From contig CM017455.1 of NCBI GenBank assembly GCA_007674295.1, positions 62,001 through 126,000 on the forward strand: 64,000 nucleotides of DNA, given 5' to 3'. The translations under genes and the position numbers were made by a program. The stretch is from Antonospora locustae. Lineage: Eukaryota; Microsporidia. Under the pieces are notes generated by a model that was not told the DNA's origin, made no database searches, and was given only the letters and a program-made list of their open reading frames with translations. Of the stretch, positions 57,021 through 64,000 are shown in pieces (positions within the stretch are counted from its first letter, which is position 1; each line of letters begins with the position of its first letter).

Positions 57021-57725
57021 TCACTTGTCGGAAATTCTCTGAAGTACGAAATCTTTTTCTGAATGATCTAAATATTTTAAACCTTCAGTTGGTGTAAGTA
57101 GGGCGACGTCGATACCTTCGGATTGTGTATCATCGCCAACAGATTCTAGTAGTGCCTGAATTGTTATTTCCACCAATTCTTTATCAGAAACCTCCATGTT
57201 CAGATTTTCCTCTAGGAAACTTCTTACTCGCCCCGCCTTTTCACCAAAAGCATATCCATAGTATGGATAATGTGTGGCAGAAGTATCGGTTGCATATACA
57301 GATGGACCATTAAAATCAAACCCAAAAAATGCAGCTCCAAAGGCAAATGCACGTTTCCCTGTAGCCTGAATCAACTGTTGAATCTTGTCTGCAAAAGTTC
57401 TGCACAAAATGTCAGGGGTTATCTCAAAGCCAAATTGTGCTTCTTTATCTGACCCAAGGCTTTTTGAGTACAAAATTACCTGATCAACATCACCTGCAAT
57501 TCCTGTTATCAATGCATAGACTTTTGATGAAACCCTAAATATGCTTTGTGGTTCTTCGTCCATAAGCTTAGACGTGTATAGTTTCTTTGCAGCACATACG
57601 ATGATATTTTTATTGCGCGTTATAACTACTGGATTTGAATTGCTTACAGCCTCTAGCGCATATTCAACCTGTAAAAGCTTTCCTTCAGGACTAAAAATAT
57701 TGTAATAGTGATGCGCCTCTATCAT
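57021..57725 (-). CDS. SCL1: 20S proteasome subunit alpha-1 (SCL1/PSMA6)
   Basis: A 234-residue alpha-type subunit. The alpha signature YYNIFSPEGKLLQVEYALEA lies at residues about 6-25; FGFEITPDILCRTFADKIQQ and GPSVYATDTSATHYPYYGYAFG are alpha-1-like, so I assign SCL1, though alpha-2 or alpha-4 cannot be excluded by eye. There is no N-terminal catalytic Thr, as expected for an alpha subunit. The start at 57725 has TACCC a few bases upstream and places the signature in its usual position; ATGs further upstream (to 57854) would add a 43-residue extension unlike any alpha subunit. Confidence 0.88.
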   Translation of the reverse strand: MIEAHHYYNIFSPEGKLLQVEYALEAVSNSNPVVITRNKNIIVCAAKKLYTSKLMDEEPQSIFRVSSKVYALITGIAGDVDQVILYSKSLGSDKEAQFGFEITPDILCRTFADKIQQLIQATGKRAFAFGAAFFGFDFNGPSVYATDTSATHYPYYGYAFGEKAGRVRSFLEENLNMEVSDKELVEITIQALLESVGDDTQSEGIDVALLTPTEGLKYLDHSEKDFVLQRISDK

Positions 57726-57727
57726 AT

Positions 57728-57730
57728 GGG
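57728..57730 (-). promoter_or_regulatory. CCC start element of proteasome alpha-1
   Basis: ATACCCAT precedes the ATG at 57725, the same arrangement as at the pyrophosphatase gene. Confidence 0.5.
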
Positions 57731-58133
57731 TATTATTTTTGAAGCACAAAAGAATGTAAATATGATATTTAGATAATTTAAAGTTACAGAGAAACGAATT
57801 CATTTGTACACCATTATACTGATTTTGAAAGATGTTGCTATACTTATTGTCCATGTATTAAATTTTATAATGCTTTTACTGTAAACATGTTTTTAATTCT
57901 AAGCAAATAAGTTTATATGCGTTTCTGTGGGTCCCTTATAAAAAAATAGCTTAAAACTGAATTTGTATATTTAATAACCCCACAATTTGATATACCTCCA
58001 GTCAGCGAAGATATATAAAAAATTAGTTTCATCACATCTCTTGATTTATGTCATAATTTTTTCTTGTGACACTTTTTGCATTTGGCGCAAAAGTCATGTT
58101 GAAATAAAAAAATGCTATCATCTATCCATAAGG

Positions 58134-59408
58134 ATGACAAAACAGAAGTTGTACTACTTTTTGGCAAACGTGTTTATTTGTGCAGCTATTTATCCGATTG
58201 ACAAGTTTTTAAAAAGTATGATACGTGACAAAAGAAGCATCAGCTTATCTGGCATCAGTCTTCTTAATGTTCTAGAAATTATTAGAATACCTGGAGTATC
58301 TTTCTTCTCTTTTCTTGCAGATAGAACACAAAAGTCGGTTCATATAGTTATAGTTTGTGTTTTTGGATATTGTATGTCGATTTTGTGTTTACTATATGCA
58401 TCAAGCACGTCAATCGAAAAAAAAATTAGTCTTTCAACTGTGCTTGGTGTGAGTATTGCCAACTTTTTTAACTCAGGAATATTCCCGCCTTTAGAAATGC
58501 TGGTTTTGCATGAGTCTCTCCGCTCTGGCAATAGCAAAAGAACCTACGGAATAATGCGAACATCCTCTGCACTTGGAATTATAATTGGACACCTATCAAA
58601 TTTAATTAAGAAATCTAAAGAAAAAGAAGTTTTGAATTATATAAAGATTGTAGTTCTTATTACTTACAGCACGCTTGCAATATTGACACTAGCGATCTCA
58701 TTGTTATCTCATCACAAAGCACAAGAAAGAAGAAAAACCCAATTAACAGAAGTAGCGAATCTAGGATTTATCCGCCATCTACTTATGATACTAAAATCTC
58801 AATACAAGTTTATTTTAATAGTTGTCATAACACAAGGATTTCATAGAACGTCTTACTCCAGTATGCAGGCTTTATATTTGAAGTCCCTTGGAATCAAAGA
58901 TCAAAGCGCGCACGTAATTTTCATACTGCGCGTTGTGCCAGAAATTATATTTTATGTTTTTGCACGAGATGTGGAGGCGTATGTTGGATGCTATTGGATG
59001 TTTTCTCTGGCTACAGTATCTGCTCTTTTGCATATGACATCTTACTTAGCGCTACCTACAAATTTGAGAAGCTATCTGTATGTTACATTCTATGCCTTAG
59101 TAGAAATGTTCAGAGGTGTGTATTCCTGCTTCATGAGTTACTCTTGCGCCAAGCTTACTAAACTTTTGGTACCTGAATACGCAAGAGTGACTGCTCAAGG
59201 GCTGTACAATCTTTCTTTATTAGGGCTGGGCAGTATTTCAAGTGGATTAATAGGGTATTATATGTTAAGTGATGATCCAGACCAGAATTATCGTCCTGTG
59301 GACTTCAGGCTTTTTTTTATAACAAATCTTGTTGTTGGATTCATCGGAACAATACTGATTTCTTTTATAGCATTTAGAAACAAAAAACATCATTCTATAT
59401 ACGATTAA
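58134..59408 (+). CDS. MFS-like multi-spanning transporter
   Basis: A 424-residue membrane protein with about 11-12 hydrophobic segments. FLADRTQKSVHIVIV (about residues 62-76) resembles the G-x-x-x-D-R-x-x-R loop between TM2 and TM3 of major facilitator proteins, and a central cytosolic loop (HHKAQERRKTQ) divides the two halves. It resembles the MFS_1-like/nucleoside-symporter group, but the substrate is unknown. The first in-frame ATG is 58134; a CCCCACAA element lies at 57978, ahead of an open in-frame stretch that begins TTG but has no ATG, so the true N-terminus may be longer. Confidence 0.7.
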   Translation: MTKQKLYYFLANVFICAAIYPIDKFLKSMIRDKRSISLSGISLLNVLEIIRIPGVSFFSFLADRTQKSVHIVIVCVFGYCMSILCLLYASSTSIEKKISLSTVLGVSIANFFNSGIFPPLEMLVLHESLRSGNSKRTYGIMRTSSALGIIIGHLSNLIKKSKEKEVLNYIKIVVLITYSTLAILTLAISLLSHHKAQERRKTQLTEVANLGFIRHLLMILKSQYKFILIVVITQGFHRTSYSSMQALYLKSLGIKDQSAHVIFILRVVPEIIFYVFARDVEAYVGCYWMFSLATVSALLHMTSYLALPTNLRSYLYVTFYALVEMFRGVYSCFMSYSCAKLTKLLVPEYARVTAQGLYNLSLLGLGSISSGLIGYYMLSDDPDQNYRPVDFRLFFITNLVVGFIGTILISFIAFRNKKHHSIYD

Positions 59409-59804
59409 GCCAGCAATAACATTATAAAATTGCCTTTTTATTCTTACAACTCCACTTACGTTTGTTACAAGTATAATGAACAAAATATATATTTACAGTT
59501 TGTATGCCACATGTATAGCGAATGTTTGTAATAAAGGTTTTATTCGATTAAATCAAACACAGGGCGGTATAAACAAAAAATTGCGTTAATCCACAGGTTA
59601 CCAAAAGTTTTAAATACGGAATGCATCACATCTTACCTACTTTACATTCTGTTATAGAAACATAAGAGAATTGCTAAGCTACTTTTTTACCAAAAATTAG
59701 TTAAGCATTTATGTTAACTCATTTTTATAGTGTCTTTGTGTAGGATTTATAGGTGACCTGAAGCAAAAGTTCACTTTAAAACAGCTTACATAAATGACTA
59801 ACCC
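59409..59804. other. Intergenic upstream of STT4
   Basis: About 400 bp of AT-rich sequence ending in ACCC immediately before the STT4 start codon; nothing else recognised. Confidence 0.5.
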
Positions 59805-62800
59805 ATGGAAAGCTTTATAGAATATGAAACATTTCTAAAAACCCAAGAAAGCAAACAAAACATCTTTGATCTCAACTTCGACCATGAAATTACCTTAAAA
59901 CATATAGAAAGATTACTAAATGTTAACATAGAAAAGAATACGGATGGTCTGTTCTCATACGTACTGATTAAGAATTTTTGTGCAGAAGAGGTGCCAAACG
60001 AAGAGAACTACGTGTATTTGCAGTGTGCATTGGCAAAGATATTTGACTATTGTGCAGTTAACGAAAAAAGCTCCGTACTTGCAGTAGTTTTCCCAATATT
60101 GGATGACGTTTGTTCTAACGATGGCAAAGGAAATGATAAATCTATTCTCAAGTGTGCAGTGCTTGATGCATTTGTAGAAAAAGCACGATGCGGTTTCTAC
60201 AGTGCAATATCAAGCATAGTTGAAAATATGACAATCAAACACAATATCACATATCTTGTGGATGTTCTAAATCAAGTGAATTCAGACATAATGAATTTGA
60301 TGCTTGACAACCTTATATTGGAGCTAAGGATAATGGCTACGTACCTGGAAGTAGAAAATTCCAAAAAAATAGAGCTGTTTGACTTTTCAAAGGCATATTT
60401 TGACGAGATATTCTTTTTGATTAGTACATCAGAAAGCATGGAGGAAGACATGACCATACTGTTCATTTCAAACTACAAAATCAGCGCATTAACTAATGAA
60501 CATGTCTTGCCAATAACAAGTGAAATTTTGAATTCCAGGGATTTTATGGTTAGCGAGATCTGTATGGCCAAGATATTCAAGGAAATCATGTATACCCTTT
60601 CACTGAAGCCTTTCAATACATTTACACATTTTTTGACCTTCATCTTCACGTCTCCAGCACTTGTATGTTTCAATGTGGAAAATAGGTCAAGCATTATTTC
60701 TTATGTTGTCAAACAATGCTGCAAAAGCAAGGAGACTGCAAAGGTGTTTCGGAAAATTTACTTTGACATCAGAGACTCTAGAGAAAGTATAATTATAACA
60801 AACTTTTTTAATGCCGTATCAGAACTGGATGCAAGCTGTTATTTCTCTGACTTCCATTCATTTTTTTTAGAGCAGATGGACAAGTATGACATAATGGAAT
60901 ATTATGCAGGATTTATAGCAAAAAGTCAGATAGCACTTCCTGTACATGTATTTCTTGGGCATTGTTCATATAGCAAAATATTCAGCTTCTACAAGGCTTT
61001 TTTTAAAAAAGTGAAAAAAGAAAATGAGGAGCAGATGAAGTCAAGAAAAAGCCCCACAAACAAGATTATACTGGAACTCTTTCGCTTTATTATAGAGAGC
61101 AAGGATCGGGAGCTTGTATATCTGTTGCCACTAGTTCCGTTCGTTCCCACAAATCTAGACACAATGTATGCAGTTTTTGAGTTATATATTTTTCTGTTTT
61201 CTATGAACTTGCACAAAAAAATGCATCTCTTCTATCTTAAGACACCAGCTCTTATAAACATTTCATTTCATCTGTTTGTTCTGGAGGAACTGAACCCGGA
61301 AATAGTAACATTTCTGCGAGAAATAGGAATCAAGGAGATAAATCCTCAAAATTTAGCATTTCTTGCCATTATATATAATGCAGAGTCAAAGAAACTGGAG
61401 AATTTTGACTTTTCTGGTGTACTTGAATATATTCAGGACGAAAAAACACTTCAATGCTTTGACGAGGATCTAAGAACATTGATGAAGCATATTCATGTAA
61501 CTTGTAGATTTCCATCTAATGAATTCAACAAACTCTATATAGATAGCATTCTACACATTTTGAAAAAAGGCACTTTCAGAACTACAAAACTTATATTTAT
61601 AGACATCCTCTCTGTGTTGCTCAAAAAAGACACGCTTTCAAAGTATGACCTAAGCTTTCACAGAAGTTTTTTTGTCATTCTGAAATCCATGGAGTTGTCA
61701 GAAGATAAACAGCTTTTCTCTGAGTCTCTGAACATGTATTTGGATACTCTTAACACATTGAAGTCAACGCCCTATATTTTAAACTACATAATATGCTTCA
61801 TAGCAGACTTCAAATGTACATACAAAAATCTTCACTTTATTCTCGCAGAGAACATAATACACTTCATAAATACTACGGACTTTGTTATGAGACGCATAAT
61901 GAGATTTCCTAATACGGACAGAGAAGTATTAGAATGTAACTGTGATCAGTGTAAGAGCTGTAATGAGGCTGATGATCTACATACCAAATTCATGGATAAT
62001 AAAAATGAGGTAGGAGTGCATGTTGCAGACCGCACTCTCCGAAGCCTCTATTATGATACTGTTGTAGACGACCTAACATGGATTATAGATCTTGTTTGTA
62101 TAAGAAGAAGCTGTTCTGAAGTTACAAGAAGGTCTCTGGAACTTTTAAAGATGAGAATATATCTATCACTTAGTTTGAAAGACCTCCTTATTCTGTATAA
62201 GATATGCAATATTCTGAATCTGGAGCAAAATCAGAATTTCTATGCATTTTTGACCATAAAATATAATCCAAATATCATACACGAAAAACATACAATTCAG
62301 CTTTTAGTAAAAGAATCCCAAGGACTCTACAAGTATCACTTTGAAAATCTGCTTGCTACTACTAATGATAATATTGATGTAAAACTAGAAAAAGAAGATC
62401 TGGAGGTGTATTCCTTAGAGGAGCTAGTCTACTTCAATAATTTGTACAGAAAGAACAATATTTATGAACTTACATGGAATGAAATTTCAGCGAAACTTTC
62501 GGTTTTTCGCAAAGATATAAGTGAAGATTCTGTTATATATATAGGTGGTTATGATGATCACAGTGCGAGTGTTTCTGAAACACAGCTCTCTAGAGTTTCT
62601 ACTAAACATATAATTTTTTCTAAGAAAAGCTGGATAGAAGAGAAAACGTATATAGACTCTCTTCTGGAAGATTGTGGCATAGATTTAACATACGAACAAC
62701 GAGCGGATATTATAATTACACCTATAGATTCAGGAAGAGACGTTTTCTTGTGTGAATATGCAAAATACTTTATCTGCTCAACAAACATTACTATTTTGGA

Positions 62801-64000
62801 CTTAATTATCATTTTGAAAAAGATGCAAAGTTCCATTAATATTATTGAAATAGCAACAGCAATTCTTAAGAGAGCTGATATGGCAAATATTGTCTTTTTT
62901 ATTCCACAACTAGTGCAATGTCTTTTTAAAAAAGGATTTCTTAGTGAGTTTGATTTTCTTCTAGTGGAAGATGTACTTGTGCATCAGTTGATATGGAATC
63001 TGAGAGCTAACAGAGTAAATGTAGATCGTATACTAGAGACGATAGGACCAAAAAGAAGAATGTTTTTCTCTTTGGAAGACGCTGTGTTCAGTACCTTGGC
63101 AAACATTTCAAAGAACCTTATGGTATTTGTTCGAGAAACAAAGGCTTTCAAAACTGTGCAGATCAACAAAGAGCTTGAGAGCATACAAAATCTTATATTG
63201 CGCACTACTGCTGAGATACATGACCTAAATGGACAGCAAGATTTGAAAGTGTACAAAGAAGGAAACGTATCTGATTCAGAATTACATATAAAAGGCATAT
63301 ACCTTCCCACAGACTCCAAGAGTATCATCTCCAATATTGTATCTGGTTCTGGCCGTTCGCTGCAAAGTGCTGCTAAAATGCCATTTATGGTTACTTTTAA
63401 AATGAAAGACGGTGCCGAAAAAAAACTTATTTTAAAAAATGGAGACGATTGCAGACAAGACATGCTTGCTCTTCAAGTTATTGAGTTATTCAAGGCTATA
63501 TTCAAGGAATGTAATCTAGATATCTCGCTCTTTCCATATAAGGTTGTAGCTATTGACTTTGAGTGCGGAGTGATCGAGGTTATTGAAAATGCAATAACTC
63601 GTGACCAGATGGGCAAGGAACAGATAAATAGCCTTACAGAGTTTTTCGAATATAAGTTTGGATTCAGAGAGAGTAGAAGCTACATACAGGCTCTTCAGAA
63701 CTTCGTTTCTAGTTACACAGGATACTCATTAGTGACTTACTTTTTGAACATAAAGGATAGACACAATGGAAACATAATGATTGACGATAGAGGACACATA
63801 ATACATATAGACTTTGGTTTTATGCTAGAGATATCTCCCGGAAACATAAATTTTGAGATTCCATTGAAGCTAACTGGAGAAATTCACGATCTCATGAAAG
63901 GTGTGTACTTTGAAAAATACAAGGAGTTGATGGTAAAAGGATTTATGGCCATAAGAAAAAGAAGCAAGGAGGTTATGTGGCTAATAGAATCATTCAGAGA
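59805..64000 (+). CDS. STT4: Phosphatidylinositol 4-kinase III alpha (STT4), 3' end outside window
   Basis: An open frame of 1,398 codons that runs off the window without a stop. The N-terminal 1,100 residues are a helical solenoid with little visible conservation. The kinase domain then begins: AKMPFMVTFKMKDG, NGDDCRQDMLALQVIELF (about 1212), ECGVIEVIENAITRDQMG, the catalytic loop KDRHNGN (1317-1323) and DFGFML (from 1336). The QSAAKMPF and CRQDMLALQ blocks are PI4K-alpha type. STT4 makes plasma-membrane PI4P, feeding PI(4,5)P2 and lipid exchange. CCC abuts the ATG at 59805. The last part of the kinase domain lies outside. Confidence 0.92.
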   Translation, partial: MESFIEYETFLKTQESKQNIFDLNFDHEITLKHIERLLNVNIEKNTDGLFSYVLIKNFCAEEVPNEENYVYLQCALAKIFDYCAVNEKSSVLAVVFPILDDVCSNDGKGNDKSILKCAVLDAFVEKARCGFYSAISSIVENMTIKHNITYLVDVLNQVNSDIMNLMLDNLILELRIMATYLEVENSKKIELFDFSKAYFDEIFFLISTSESMEEDMTILFISNYKISALTNEHVLPITSEILNSRDFMVSEICMAKIFKEIMYTLSLKPFNTFTHFLTFIFTSPALVCFNVENRSSIISYVVKQCCKSKETAKVFRKIYFDIRDSRESIIITNFFNAVSELDASCYFSDFHSFFLEQMDKYDIMEYYAGFIAKSQIALPVHVFLGHCSYSKIFSFYKAFFKKVKKENEEQMKSRKSPTNKIILELFRFIIESKDRELVYLLPLVPFVPTNLDTMYAVFELYIFLFSMNLHKKMHLFYLKTPALINISFHLFVLEELNPEIVTFLREIGIKEINPQNLAFLAIIYNAESKKLENFDFSGVLEYIQDEKTLQCFDEDLRTLMKHIHVTCRFPSNEFNKLYIDSILHILKKGTFRTTKLIFIDILSVLLKKDTLSKYDLSFHRSFFVILKSMELSEDKQLFSESLNMYLDTLNTLKSTPYILNYIICFIADFKCTYKNLHFILAENIIHFINTTDFVMRRIMRFPNTDREVLECNCDQCKSCNEADDLHTKFMDNKNEVGVHVADRTLRSLYYDTVVDDLTWIIDLVCIRRSCSEVTRRSLELLKMRIYLSLSLKDLLILYKICNILNLEQNQNFYAFLTIKYNPNIIHEKHTIQLLVKESQGLYKYHFENLLATTNDNIDVKLEKEDLEVYSLEELVYFNNLYRKNNIYELTWNEISAKLSVFRKDISEDSVIYIGGYDDHSASVSETQLSRVSTKHIIFSKKSWIEEKTYIDSLLEDCGIDLTYEQRADIIITPIDSGRDVFLCEYAKYFICSTNITILDLIIILKKMQSSINIIEIATAILKRADMANIVFFIPQLVQCLFKKGFLSEFDFLLVEDVLVHQLIWNLRANRVNVDRILETIGPKRRMFFSLEDAVFSTLANISKNLMVFVRETKAFKTVQINKELESIQNLILRTTAEIHDLNGQQDLKVYKEGNVSDSELHIKGIYLPTDSKSIISNIVSGSGRSLQSAAKMPFMVTFKMKDGAEKKLILKNGDDCRQDMLALQVIELFKAIFKECNLDISLFPYKVVAIDFECGVIEVIENAITRDQMGKEQINSLTEFFEYKFGFRESRSYIQALQNFVSSYTGYSLVTYFLNIKDRHNGNIMIDDRGHIIHIDFGFMLEISPGNINFEIPLKLTGEIHDLMKGVYFEKYKELMVKGFMAIRKRSKEVMWLIESFR

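Overview
The window is nuclear DNA of an AT-rich microsporidian, an obligate intracellular fungal relative. The evidence is three nucleotide (ATP/ADP-type) transporters of the NTT family, strongly shortened eukaryotic housekeeping proteins, a degenerate mitosomal TIM50, and a C-rich motif (CCC or CCCC) just upstream of most start codons, a known microsporidian gene-start signal. The one intron I could prove is short (70 nt), lies in a ribosomal protein gene, and has a branch site almost fused to its 3' splice site. Genes are mostly intronless and short, but several intergenic gaps run 0.5-1.2 kb and hold degenerate repeat copies, so this is not one of the most compacted microsporidian genomes. 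I do not name a species.

Layout. 1-3.5 kb: RNA polymerase AC19 (cut by the window edge), an NF-Y/HAP5 subunit, small unknown ORFs including a bZIP-like one, and ARV1. 3.5-8 kb: a six-TM protein that may be NDC1, gamma-tubulin, and GINS subunit PSF2. 8.4-15 kb: spliced uS12, a beta-adaptin, inorganic pyrophosphatase, ADF/cofilin and a Rho-type GTPase. 15-25 kb: cap guanine-N7 methyltransferase, GPN3, kinesin-14, a SMARCAL1-like helicase and a C2H2 factor. 25-32 kb: tRNA-Pro(CGG), SmB, Pol III subunit RPC8, condensin CAP-G, eL20 and several unknowns. 32-44 kb: two MscS-like channels flanking TIM50, RPA1, importin-7 type karyopherin and uracil-DNA glycosylase. 44-53 kb: transketolase and the three-gene NTT cluster. 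53-64 kb: SAC3, NatB subunit MDM20/NAA25, proteasome alpha-1, an MFS-like transporter and PI 4-kinase STT4 (cut by the right edge).

Together the genes cover core replication and repair (PSF2, RPA1, UNG, SMARCAL1), transcription and RNA processing (AC19, RPC8, cap methyltransferase, SmB, SAC3), translation (uS12, eL20, tRNA), mitosis (gamma-tubulin, kinesin-14, condensin), trafficking and lipid signalling (adaptin, STT4, ARV1), and host exploitation (NTTs import host nucleotides; transketolase belongs to residual sugar metabolism). I found no mobile element with intact coding capacity, no CRISPR and no rRNA.

The items most worth a second look are the NTT cluster with a diverged third member, the uS12 intron, the paired MscS channels with an EF-hand-like insert, a family of decaying dispersed repeats, a bZIP-like small protein, and several very short genes supported by the CCC signal.
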